Assembly: GCA_036250195.1 (NCBI GenBank)
Contig: JAVHZZ010000006.1
Coordinates: 78,329,369-78,393,368 of the forward strand
Direction: 5' to 3'
Length of the DNA stretch: 64,000 bases
From: Mixophyes australis
Taxonomy: Eukaryota; Chordata; Amphibia; Anura; Limnodynastidae
The translations under genes and the position numbers were made by a program. How positions within the stretch are numbered: position 1 is the first letter of the stretch; each line of letters opens with the position of its first letter. This document shows, piece after piece, positions 34,898 through 46,012 of the stretch. The notes under the pieces were generated by a model. That model saw only the letters and a list, made by a program, of their open reading frames with translations, was not told the DNA's origin and did no database searches.

Positions 34898-35699
34898 GTA
34901 AGACAGCATGAAGATATAATGTAATATTTGTTAAGGAGTGGAATGGTAGAGGGATTTAGTCACTGGTTTGCATTAAAAAAAAATCTGCCTTCACCCCTAG
35001 TTCTCATTTATTCCTATCATCACATCCACTTTTTCCACTACAACACGGATACGACAGTTGTGTGGTATATGTAGATTTTCAGGAATGGAACAATTAATGG
35101 TAGCGAGTGGCAAATTGTAACCAAGTGCTCATCGGATCCACATACTTCCTCATATGCCTTATAGTAGCTACCTAATATGTTCTATATTTATACATATTTG
35201 CTTTCTGATTTGTTCAAAATACATTAAACTACGAAATTCAGATGTTCCCTTCTGTAAGACACTGCTCAAGCTGAATTTTGCTTTTGTTGGAAAAAAACAA
35301 GAAGATACAGGTTGAAAAAAGACACATAAGATCACGGGGTATAAAAAAATTATACTGAAACCAAAAATGTCAATAAGATAAATTCCCTGGCTCAATCATC
35401 CCTGCAATGTTCTCTAATAATTATAGGTATAAATACAGTTTCTTGCAATAAAGGCATCAATTTAAATTCTGTTACTGTATTTGCCATCATCACCTTATGT
35501 GGTTAGAAATTCCACCCTTACAGTAAAGAACCCCTTCTTATGCTCATGGTGAAAGTATATTTTTGCCGTTAGTAATCTGTTCTTTCTATGTTATGCAAAG
35601 TTTTGTGTTGACCTGGAATAAGTATACGTACATATTAATTTGGTCACCTTTTTCCCCCCAAAGTAAACAAACCTTAATTTTGTTTCCTCACTCAATTTA

Positions 35700-36062
35700 T
35701 TATTATTTATTATTATTATTAATTTTTATTTATAAGGCGCCACTAGGTGTCCGCGGCGCCGTACAGGGACAAACAAAATAACAATACGAGGAGAGACGGC
35801 ACAGAACAGTAAACAATAATCACAGTAACTCAGTGAGCTCAAGGCACACCTAGAGGGGCGGGGGAAGGTCAGCCAACAACGGCACCAAGGAGGGAGGGCA
35901 CGGATGAGAGGGAGACCCCCAGGGGAAGAGGAGGAAGCGAGAGGGGATGGGGGAAGAGGGTCCTCAAGGAGTAAGGCTAGGTAGCTGGCGAGCAGAGTTA
36001 AAAGTGGTGAAGAAAGGAGGAGAGAAGACCCTGCTCAAAGGAGCGTACAATTTAAGGGAGAA
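35700..36062 (-). repeat. LINE/SINE 3' end, reversed
   Basis: It starts with a TTATTATTA run and TTATTTATAAGGCGCCACTA, the reverse of a GGCGCCTTATAAATAA tail. It ends near GACCCTGCTCAAAGGAGCGT, the complement of the common '...GAGCAGGG' LINE 3' UTR phrase. Shorter relatives of this tail type occur at 48722-48850 and 55950-56030. Confidence 0.65.
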
Positions 36063-37535
36063 TTTAACTCTTCAAGTTCTCCTATACCCTTGTTACGTAT
36101 TTACTGTACTGTTCTGCACAGACAGTATGCAGCTTATGCTGTTAGTTTACTATAATGAGCAAACAATACATTTCTGCAACTCTGAATACAGAAGACAGCA
36201 GAGCTATGTATAAAGTTGAATTTATATCAAACAAGTATTATAAAAACCTGGAGACGGGGGCGTGGTCTGGCAGCCATCCTGTTCGGCAACGTTTTTCTGG
36301 AGCTCCTGGTGATAGTTCCTAAATTCTATCCCTACAGCCGTTCCCACCCGAGAATTCTCAATAAAAGGGCTCCCCTGACCCTGAGGCACCACCTGCCTGA
36401 CTCGGAGTTAGCTGCCGCTCACCGGCTTGCCTGCAGTCTGCCCTGCGTCCCGGAGGCCTAGCCGACACTGTGGACCGCGGCCTCGATTTAGGGGCCACCT
36501 GAGCTGCTGAAGGCCTGTAATTGGGAGGAGTGCCCTACCTGATCGGAGGTGGCGACCCTCCCGGCGTCATCTTAGCAAGTCGCGGCCGGCTCTCATTCCT
36601 GTAGCCGCGCTCTCTGGAGCAACTGTCGGCCGGTCACCCTGACTTCCAGTCCGCGGGGATTAACATCTGGTCGGTGGACAGCGGACGTTGCAGCTGATGA
36701 AGTGGGGCCCCTCCCCGTACATCCTTCCAGGGTAGGTCTCTGTGTGCATCCTTACTCTGAGCGGGCAAAGACTTAAAATCTGAGGCCTGTGCACTGCAGG
36801 ACAGCGGCTGTCGGGGTGCTGCATATATAGTCACTGACTGTACCAGTTCTCCCCAAGTTGCCGTGCACCTGTAAATCCCAAGGGACTGCTGAGCATGAGA
36901 TTCTATTGGGCTGCAGCCCAATGTAATTGTGCCGACAGGATTGTATATCATCCCTAACAACTGGGCTGTGCTGCCACCTAGTGGCCGTTTGTATATCACA
37001 GGTAGTGTTTAATAATATTCTGCTGCCTCCCAGTGGTCAGCTGTTGTTGCTGCGACCCCCATTGTCAAAACCGCAGATCTCCATTTACACACAGAGGCCT
37101 GAATCTGCAAGGGTTAATAGGAGCCACAATATCAGCTCCCCTCTATCATCCCACACTCTCCCTCGGAGACTTTCCTCAAGGTGGGCTTGAGTATTCTGCT
37201 GGAATTGGGCATCTTGTATCATCTATATACCATCTTCATCACAAAAGGGTGCGTTTCTCCAGGACGGTGCTTTCACGTCTTTGAGTGCTTATCCCATCCA
37301 AGAGCACAAGTTGCAGCGCTCCCTGGATATCTTTCCTCACACTCTGGTTGCTGGACACTGTTCTGCTTTAATATAAGTTGCAATATGGAATAAGTTACGA
37401 CGCCCCGCATGGCCCCCGTGCCAGGGCTCTCACTTGGAAGATCGCAGGCATGTTCTCTTGTCTAATCTAAACACAGAACCCTTCACAACAGCCCCTCTTG
37501 TTTGATCTGTTGGTGACCCCCTCCTTGACTATATC

Positions 37536-38558
37536 ATGCCTAGAGGAGGCAGAAAGACGGGCGATTCTGACCCCCCTCAGAGCCTCAAGAAATTTGCATA
37601 TACGGAGACAAAGACCCCAACCACCTCCTCTTCACATCACGAAGCTCACTCCGACTCTGACTACTCAGACTCCTCACCATTGACTCGCAAGGATTTACAG
37701 TCCTTATTCCGGGAGGTCAAGGAGACAAGGAGATCGGTGCAGGCAGTCCAAGCAGAAGTGCAAAAAGCTATTGGCTCACTAAGGGCGGAGGTCCAAGACC
37801 TCGGGAATAGGACAGACCATTTGGAAACTAAAATGGATGAAGCTGCCTCGTCTCACCGGGATACGTTGACTGACATCCAGCGTTAGCAGCAAGATATGCT
37901 CCACATGCAGGAACAACATGAAGATCAAGAGAACAGGGCCCGGCGTAATAACTTGCGTATCAGAGGTATCCCTGAAGAAGTGGATCAATCCCTCCTAAAT
38001 CAATATCTTAAAAGACTCTTTGCTGGTCTGGCTCCTGCTACTCCAGAGGATCAGCTTCTTCTGGACAGGGCCCACAGAGCCCTTCGCCCTCGCCCCCAAG
38101 ATTCCTCCCAGCCTCGAGATGTCATCCTTCGTTGTCACTATTATACCACCAAGGAAGCGATCCTGCGGGAATCTCGCAAGACTGACTCAATCTCGTATGA
38201 GGATGCCTCTTTGCAGATTTTCCAGGACATTGCTCCGCACACTCTTCTCAAGAGGCATGAATTGAAGCTGGTGACGTCTTTTCTCAGGGATAACAACATT
38301 CGGTATCGATGGGGCTTTCTGTTCCGCCTCTTGGTGTGGCAGAACAACAAGCTTCATTCTGCTAGGTCTGTGGCGGAGGCAGCCCAACTTCTCGAGACTC
38401 TGGGTCTCCCGGCACCGGCCTCCCTCTCACTTCCAGCGGCATTGGGACCGTCGCCCGGCTCTCGGGGACCCACCTCTGCTGCCCGGAGACTTCCAACCAC
38501 CGAGTGGACGACTGTGTCAAGAACCACTAAGTCATCGGCTGCTGCTCTACCACCTTGA
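37536..38558 (+). pseudogene. L1 ORF1 protein gene with one nonsense codon
   Basis: The frame is continuous from ATG 37536 to TGA 38556-38558 apart from a TAG at 37884-37886 (context CAG-CGT-TAG-CAG, probably from CAG). The N-terminal half is polar and coiled-coil-like (LQSLFREVKETRRSVQAVQA, LGNRTDHLETKMDE). Then ENRARRNNLRIRGIPEEV starts the RNA-recognition/L1 ORF1p domain, followed by the C-terminal domain (DRAHRALRPRPQ, VILRCHYYTTKEAIL, YRWGFLFRLLV). About 340 residues if read through. RNA-binding chaperone of L1 particles by family. Confidence 0.88.
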
Positions 38559-39285
38559 TTTATGATGATTGGGTTTTCTATATATTTTTTTCTGTCTCAG
38601 AAACCACCCTGTTTAATATACCTCCCCTCTACATGACTGACCGTTGGTTATCGGTCCTTCTCATGTAGATTGGGAGGAATTGGGTGTCAGTGGACTAAGT
38701 TGTTGGGTTTACTGGTTTTCTTACTAACTTTCTGTGTATTTGGTTAGATTATTGTATTGTTTTTTTAAATGTTTCAAATATGCTAGTCATCTACTGCCCT
38801 TCTCTCATTCTCTTTTTCTTTACTTGATCGATTCTCTGGTTTTGGGTAGTAGTCTGACCCTCATCCCCCTCGACATTTCTTTTCTACATAGCTTCCTAAA
38901 TTGCGTTTTAGACCCTGGCCGGGAGGTAATGTAGGTGTCTATATTTTACGGCTGGAACTCCCAGGCCTTTTCACTGTCTGTATTCCTGGCCACACTCCCA
39001 CAATGGACATAATGCCCTTGCCCGGCCCTCCCCTGCCATTGGCATTGCCCCTTACCTTTCCTGGCCGGCATCATGGACCAGATGTGTCTCCGCACGCTGG
39101 CCCTGTCCACTACCCTACTTCCCTTTTCTCCCTCTCCTTTCCTTCCTACTCCTTTCTACCTCAGGCACTATTTCATACTCTTCGTTCTTATTACACTTGT
39201 GTTAACTCTGAACTGTTCTTATTTTCTTTTGTAGCGCGACCGGTCCTCGCTGGGGGACTTGAGGCGGCCCTGTCTTCACCTCCCG

Positions 39286-42200
39286 ATGGCTTTTAGGATC
39301 TTCTCATTGAACGTTAAAGGTTTGAACAGCACACAAAAGCGCACAACAGTTTATCTCACACTTAACATAGAGCAGATATAGTTTTTCTGCAAGAAACACA
39401 CTTTACCCGACATTCACACCTAGAGCTGAAGTCTAAGCGTTACCCTTCTGCTTTTCATGCTTGTGACCCCAGACAGAAAAAATGGGGGGTGGCTACGCTC
39501 TTTGCATCCCACGTGACTTATGAGCTTTTGACATCTCATCCTGACCCCGAAGGTCGTTTTCTAATCCTCGTGGGTAAACTCAATAATACCTTTTGCACCC
39601 TAGTTAATGTGTATGGCCCAAATCAAAACCAGAGCTCATTTCTTGTTGCGCTAGACTCCCTGCTTTCTCAGGTGCACCAGTGAGAAGTGATTATGGCAGG
39701 GGACTTTAATATCATACTAGATAATACTATAGTTAGATCGTCCACTTTGCTCCCCCCCGCCAGTGGCTCGGAGTCCCATAGCAAAGGCCTTGGTGTCCCT
39801 TCTTTCTCATCACCTCCTCTTTGATTCCTGGAGGCTTAGGGAACCCTCATCCGTGATTATACATTTTACTCCCCGGTTCATGGTACCTATTCACGAATAG
39901 ACATGGTCTTCCTTAGTCACGATCTGTCATTGAAGCTCAGGGCGGCCCATATACATCTGATGGTTTGGTCCGCTCATTCTCCCATATCTGCCTATCTCTC
40001 AGACATAGCATCTCGCCCTTGCCCCGCTACATGGCGTATTAATGACTCCATTCTCCATGATCAGCCACTTACCCTGGAGCTCCGGACCCTTCTTGAGGAG
40101 TATTTTCTCTTTAATGGCCTCCCCGATACTTCCCCCATGACCCTCTGGGAAGCCCATAAGGAAGTAGTGCGGGGCCATCTTATTAGCATGACCTCACGAC
40201 GTAAGAAGTGCATCGTTAACCATTCAACTCCAGACTCTGGAGAGACAGCATAAACTATCCCCAGATGAAGAAGTGCTGACCAAACTTCTAAAGGTGAGAT
40301 CTGATTTGAACCTCCTTTTCTCTGAATCCACTGCCACGGCCCTGAAACGGCTGAAGCAGACGTTTTACGAGAAGGGAGATAAAGCCGATAGAATATTAGC
40401 CACCCGTCTGAGGGCTCAGAGATCTCAAAACAATGTCATGGCCCTAAAGTCTCTTTCAGGCTCACCCATATACCGTCCTGACCAAATAGGGCGTGAGTTT
40501 CAAAAATTCTATTCCTCGTTGTATAACTTGGATGATCTAAATCCCGGGAGTGCCCCCCCTGCGGACACTATAGCAGCCTTTTTGAGACAAGCGAATCTCC
40601 CTACCCTTTCTAGTAACCTATCTCAGCAACTAAATGAGGAGATCACTTTGGAAGAGATACTAGCAGTCATCAAGGCCCAAAAAACCTCTAAGGCTCCGGG
40701 GCCGGACGGCTTCTCCGCAGCTTATTACAAAAGATTTTCCCAGACCCTGGTTCCCCACCTTCGCATCTTGTTCAATGCTGTCTTACATGGAGATCCCTTT
40801 CCTAAATCGATGTTAGAGGCGCGTATTGTAGTCATTCATAAGGAGGGGAAGGACCCCAGCGACTGCGCAAGCTATCGTCCCATCTCCCTCCTCAATGTTG
40901 ACATTAAGATATATGCAAAGATCCTGGCCACCCGCTTGAACGGAGTCCTTCGGGGTCTGGTCCACTATAATCAGGTGGGGTTCATCCCGGGTCGCCAGGC
41001 TAGGGATAATACTCGCCGCGCGATAGACCTGGTTCAACTCATTAGCCAAAGATGTCTTCCAGCCATGATGCTTTCACTGGATGCCGAGAAGGCGTTCGAT
41101 CAAATTTCTTGGGATTTAATGACCCTTGCTCTGAAGGCGTACGGCTTCTCGGCTGAATTTTTGACCGGGGTATCCGCCCTATATAACTCCCGCTCAGCCA
41201 GGGTCTTGGTTAACGGATCTTTATCCAACCCTCTCTCGCTCTTCAATGGGACGAGACAGGGCTGCCCCCTATTGCCCTCAATCTTTGCGCTAGTGATAGA
41301 ACCCTTGGCGGCAATGATTAGACAGTCGACATCAATTTCAGGTGTGACAGTGGGGCCGCGGGAATTTAAGGTCTCTCTTCGCAGACGAAAATTCTGCTTA
41401 TCCCTGTGGGACTCATGTCGGGTTAAATATAAATTGTCCTCCCCTATTTCACCTCTGACTCCTCTCTGGGGCAACCCACACTTTCCTCCCGGCAATTTCA
41501 CGCAGCAATTTAAACATTGGAAGGCGGGAATACGGGTGTTCTCGGACCTGGTGGTCAATCAAACTTGGGCTTCAATGTCGGAACTTCACCATAGTTTTGA
41601 ACCGTTTCGTCCGCTTTTTTTTTAGTTTTTCCAGGTCCGACACTTCGCTATGTCTTTGCCCCCCCAGGAGGCTCCGACCTCTTTTGAATATATGTGTCTA
41701 CACTCACCTCTCACTAAAGGGATGATCTCCCAGATATATAATTGGCTCATAGACTACACTTTTGATGCTCCAGGCCGACATGAGCGGGAATGGGAAAGGG
41801 ACCTGGGTCCTCCTCCGGACGACTCATGCTGGGAGGAGATCAGGGAGGGGATTGCCAAGAGCTCGATCTCTACATTAATTAAGGAGACAGCCTATAAAGT
41901 GTACTATAGGTGGTACTATACTCCCGATAGGCTGTCTCGAATGTTTCCTACGACCACTCCGAGCTGCTGGCGGGAATGCGGCCAGAGAGGTACGATGTTA
42001 CACATATGGTGGACCTGCCCCCGCATAGTTCCTTTCTGGAACATGGTTCTCACACTCATAAACTCTGTGTCAGAACAACAGATAAGTTTGGACCCCTCGT
42101 CATACCTTCTCTCTCGCCCTATACCTGACGAGAGCGGGCCATCTAATAAGCTTATCTCCCATTTCTTGGCAGCTGCTAAATCTTTAATAGCAAAGCACTG

Positions 42201-42507
42201 GAAGGACCCTAGGGCTCCCTCTATGCAAGAGTTACGGTCCTACATAAGACATGTCGCAAGCATGGAGAGTATAACGTGCTACCTTCATGATAAATCATAT
42301 AATTTCGATAGGGTGTGGGCCCCATGGTATTTACTAGAAAGTCGTAGCTGCCTATCCAATACGGCTCCTCCTTCTGCAGATGGAATTAAGCTCTTGGGCC
42401 GCCTCTGGACCCCCCAGGCTGGATATGGTGCGCAGCTGGTGAGTAACGCTTGTCTGTTAGTTTTCTCTGTGGTAGTCTATATAAGAATGTGGCTTAGCTT
42501 CTTCTAG
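39286..42507 (+). pseudogene. L1 ORF2 (endonuclease + reverse transcriptase), broken and internally deleted
   Basis: It starts ATG 39286 (FRIFSLNVKGLN). A frameshift near 39350 precedes the endonuclease motif DIVFLQETHF; then NVYGPN and AGDFNI (39690-39715). The catalytic SDH-type motif reads SAH (WSAHSPI, near 39970). The RT is open at 40273-41625 with PGPDGFSAAYYKRF, SLLNVDIKIYAKILATRL, QVGFIPGRQARDN, LSLDAEKAFDQISW and GTRQGCPLLPSIFAL. The FADD box survives only as FADE in another frame (41370-41385), and most of the region after it is deleted. The C-terminal part 41650-42507 keeps HEREWERDLGP and the zinc knuckle CWRECGQRGTMLHIWWTCP. Confidence 0.9.
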
Positions 42508-42793
42508 CAATGTTCCGAGTTTATATGTTTGCTTATTTGTTTTATTAGATATATTGTTATCAAAATTTGTGCCTTTCTACCCCCCACCCTTTCTCTCTTT
42601 TTCCCTCTCCCCACCGATGTAAAAATATAAAACATAGGGGAGACATCTAGAATACTAATATTTTCATGTCGTTGGTGTTGATTGTATCTTTTTCTGTTGT
42701 TTCCTCTTTAAATAAAGAGTTTAAAAAAAAACAAAACCTGGACACCATCTGTAAATGTCTGTTTATCTGCACTTGGTGAATAACACAATCTTA

Positions 42794-43174
42794 AGCTGTG
42801 TATACACTACAGGTCTTTCCCCGATTATCATGCCATTCACACGTTAAACGACCATTAGGTCCAATATAGCATTAGTGTGTACGCTCCCACTATCATGTTT
42901 TATCCTACCAAATCAAATTGTATTGTTTAATTCAATTTTTTTTTAACCGGACTAAAAATCTCTATAAACAATGGAACGATGTTGGTTAAATTCTGCAGTG
43001 TCTATGCACTCACAATCAGCAGTGTAGGCAGATCTCCATAGAGCTTACAGAGTCACGATCTTTGCAGCAGATGGTTATGACAGATGAAGAGCACAGATCT
43101 GAAGTAAATCGTGTGTGTATGCATGAATTGGTACGCTGATCAGGACCTTCGGTCGTTGTAGTGTATACCTAGCT
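42794..43174. mobile_element. PIF/Harbinger-like MITE, TACACACTAC family
   Basis: 381 bp with ends AGCTGTGTATACACTACAGG and TGTAGTGTATACCTAGCT and the TTA duplication (42791-42793, 43175-43177). It is related to 19246-19666. It lies only about 50 bp after the L1 poly-A. Confidence 0.8.
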
Positions 43175-43894
43175 TTAGAGTCTAGTTGTAGAACAGACTT
43201 CTCCATAAGATATGCATAGAGGCACCTAGTGGTACCTGTATTTAGCTTCTTGCCAAGTGCATTTGGCAGAGTCCAGAGAGTCAGCACTGTCAGACTCGAC
43301 ATACTGATCCCGCCCTTAATACTCAAGTGATTAGAACAGGCACTAGATGCGGCAACTGAGTGGATTTTCTGCTAATCCTGTACAAACAGCAGCTGCATAC
43401 AATATATGCAAACCGAGTCTGAAGTTTGATTCTCCTGCCCAGCTGTACTGATTGACCATCAAAGCTGGACTGGGAGTTGAATGCAGGGAATGGTATGGGT
43501 TCCAGGGTAGTGGAATTGAATAGTGATGGAAGGAGTATAAGGGTTTTTCAGAAGTGGATAATTCCTTTAAATGTGCTTTGGGAAAAATCCTGGAAAATGA
43601 TTTATAGTAGCATGTAGTATGGTAGTTTATGTTATTTATTTGACTGTTCAGAGTTACCTATACCTTTCGTCAGTTTTCATTAGACAACTCAATAAACATT
43701 ATCTTGTTTTATCTAGCTGTACATCCATGTATTTTTTCATTCTAATTCCATTAAAGTATTACCCTGTAAAGTTGTACTATAACCACTGTTTATAGTAAAA
43801 TATATTTAATAGCATAAAAAGCAGGAGTGTGAGGGAATTGTGCAGAATATGAGTGGGCCTCTAATGGCTGTGGTGATCTTATGTTTAACACTAG

Positions 43895-44005
43895 GGTTAA
43901 CCTTGGATATATATGAAGGTCAGATAACTGCTCTGCTTGGGCACAACGGCACTGGGAAAACAACACTCATGAATATTTTATGCGGGCTCTGCCCTCCATC
44001 AGAAG
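43895..44005 (+). CDS. abca5: ABCA5-like exon 8 of window: Walker A of NBD1
   Basis: 36 codons in phases 1-1. The acceptor is gtttaacactag and the donor is gtaaga. It contains [20 protein letters not shown], that is, Walker A GHNGTGKT with the catalytic Lys and Thr intact, then [14 protein letters not shown]. Adjacent intron translates openly upstream and downstream, which makes the open frame here longer than the exon; the junctions are set by phase. Confidence 0.97.
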
Positions 44006-44426
44006 GTAAGACTTTCAGCTCTCTTTCAAGATCATTGCAGCATGATGCAGTATCACTATCACAGCAGACAGCAATCATGGTCTCTTATCTATTTCTCTAG
44101 CTTTGTCTAGTGGTACATCAAATTGTTATAATTATACAATTACAATTACATCAAATCATTACTCTAACATTATATTTACCCTCTTGCATGTTTTTCGTTG
44201 TTTGCATCTAGATGGAAGACAACAAAAGTTTTTATCCCATTAGGTCTGAAATAAAAGTGAAGATCAAATCTTAACCCGTACCTATACAGGGGTGCAGATA
44301 ATTATATTACAGATCAACCACATGATTAAGTGAGAAATATTATTCGTAATGACTAAAAAGCTGAGAAACCCCATTATAAATTCACAAACATCTAAGAAGG
44401 GGCTCCTGTGGTTTAAAAGGCGTTTG

Positions 44427-44569
44427 TGACTGGATCACTTATAAATAACTTATGGTATAAATTTATTTATAGGAAATAACGCAGGGCGCTTATTTATATA
44501 ATTGCCAATGCACTTATTTTTGATATTAAGGCAACATACCATAAGTTATTTATAAGTGATCCAGTCACA
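44427..44569. repeat. Inverted repeat
   Basis: GTGACTGGATCACTTATAAA continuing to ATAACTTATGGTA (44427-44458) is repeated exactly in inverse at 44538-44569, with a 79-bp spacer. It is probably the remnant of a small foldback element. Confidence 0.85.
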
Positions 44570-44774
44570 GTGTTTCTTAGCATAACATCAATATCTAACA
44601 ATGACTTAAGAGTCAAGTCTATAAGGTAATTATTAAAAGTACCAGGGTGCCTAAATTTTTTAAAAAAATCATATTTTTTTAAAAAAAATTTTTTTAAAGC
44701 ACTATTAAATATTTAAAGCATATTAAAAGCACTACTTTTCCCCTACAATGGCTAAAAACTAGTTAACACATTAA

Positions 44775-44949
44775 GGGCTAGATTTACTAAGCTGCGGGTT
44801 TGAAAAAGTGGGGATGTTGCCTATAGCAACCAATCAGATTGTAGCTTTCATTTATTTAGTACATTCTACAAAATGACAGCTAGAATCTGATTGGTTGCTA
44901 TAGGCAACATCCCCACTTTTTCAAACCCGCAGCTTAGTAAATCTAGCCC
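44775..44949. mobile_element. Palindromic MITE, CTATAGCAACCAATCAGA type
   Basis: 175 bp, almost fully self-complementary. The ends are GGGCTAGATTTACTAAGC and GCTTAGTAAATCTAGCCC. The interior repeats GCCTATAGCAACCAATCAGA in inverse. It is flanked by TAA duplications (44772-44774, 44950-44952). I recognise this as a very common type of amphibian dispersed palindrome (from memory; not searched). Confidence 0.88.
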
Positions 44950-45836
44950 TAAGTATTTTTCACAATTTGTTTTCTTACATCATAGAATCAAGATACATAT
45001 ATTTGGGAATTCTTACCACTATTCAACACAAAATACTGTGTAATGTTAAATGAAAAAAAACTTATTTTAAGGGGGAGATTTACTAAAGTGTTGTTTGAGG
45101 TTTTTATGCTATTTGATGTGGTTGTAATGTGTGTGATTTAGTAAAGGCAAAACTGGCCATCAAATAGCATGAACCCAAACTGCAATTTGGATGGTCCCTA
45201 TCTCAGCTACCGCAAATTCGGTTTGGAGATCTTGCTGAAATATGAACCATCCAAATTCATCAAGCATTGGTTATTCCAAAAAAGAAAAAGAATTTTTTTT
45301 TCACACAGCTTTCTTTCAGAGATTACAATTTAGTACTGCTGAATTGTGCAAATGGCATATGGTTGCCAGCTGATGTACTAGTCTGAAGGATGGGGTAACA
45401 TATAGCTCCCCACTCTCACAAAAGTGGAAACCCCCTTAACAAAGTCTAAATTGAGCACCCCTACAAATGCCCCAACATCTCTGAATAACTTCATGACCCC
45501 TTTGCAGTACCCGGTATAACTGCTGCTCTCTGACCTTTATGCCAATGAATTTCAATTTGTCAGTTTTTGTGTTGTTCAACATAGACTAAGTTTTCTTGAT
45601 AATTTTAAATTTGCGTGTACAAAAGTAATGATAAATGTAATTGATAAAACTATAAAATGCAATGAAAAAGATGTATTCTGAACATGTGATTTGTTAATAA
45701 AACATAAAGGAGAAAAAAGAAAAGAAGTGTGCAATAAATACAGTGTGGATAAACAAAAATAATATTAGATTCTACTTATACCATTCATTGTCTTTTATAA
45801 GATACACACAGAAAGAAAGTGTATGTTTGTGTTTAG

Positions 45837-46012
45837 GGATTGCTACTATCTATGGCCACAGAGTAACTGACATTGATGAGATTCTGGACATCCGGAAGGT
45901 GATTGGAGTCTGCCAGCAGAATGACATTGACTTTGATGTGCTCACAGTGGAGGAGAATTTGTCAGTCTTTGCCTCACTGAAAGGAATTAATGAAGCAGTC
46001 AAGGAGCAAGAG
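45837..46012 (+). CDS. abca5: ABCA5-like exon 9 of window: Q-loop of NBD1
   Basis: Two bases plus 58 codons, ending in phase 0. The acceptor is tgtgtttag and the donor is gtaatg. It reads IATIYGHRVTDIDE near the start, then VIGVCQQNDIDFDVLTVEEN. The Q-loop Gln is present, but the Pro before it (CPQ in nearly all ABCA NBDs) is Gln here (codon cag). The exon ends in a charged KEQE segment. Confidence 0.96.

Larger units (their letters stand above)
36253..42732 (+). mobile_element. Nearly full-length L1-type LINE, defective
   Basis: A 6.5-kb insertion flanked by the 10-bp duplication AAAACCTGGA (36243-36252, 42733-42742). The 5' end has GGGGGCGTGGTCTGG, as in many fish and amphibian L1s. The 3' end is AATAAAGAGTTT followed by poly-A. 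It has a 5' UTR (36253-37535), ORF1 with one stop, and ORF2 with frameshifts, a mutated endonuclease site and an internal deletion. It is in the same orientation as the host gene, so its poly-A signal could act on host transcripts. Confidence 0.92.
34898..43894 (+). other. Intron G of the ABCA5-like gene
   Basis: A 9-kb intron between NBD1 strand 1 and Walker A. It carries a reversed LINE/SINE tail (35700-36062), the L1 insertion (36253-42732) and a PIF-like MITE (42794-43174). 34898-35700 and 43180-43894 hold nothing recognised. Confidence 0.85.
44006..45836 (+). other. Intron H of the ABCA5-like gene
   Basis: A 1.8-kb intron with two inverted-repeat structures (44427-44569 and 44775-44949, listed) and a third possible DNA-transposon end at 45070 (GGGGGAGATTTACTAAAGTG). 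45200-45836 is unassigned AT-rich sequence. Confidence 0.8.

Noticed and set aside
41650..42507. 285-codon frame as an independent host gene
   Set aside because: HEREWERDLGP and the CWRECG...HIWWTCP zinc knuckle identify it as the C-terminal part of the surrounding L1 ORF2.
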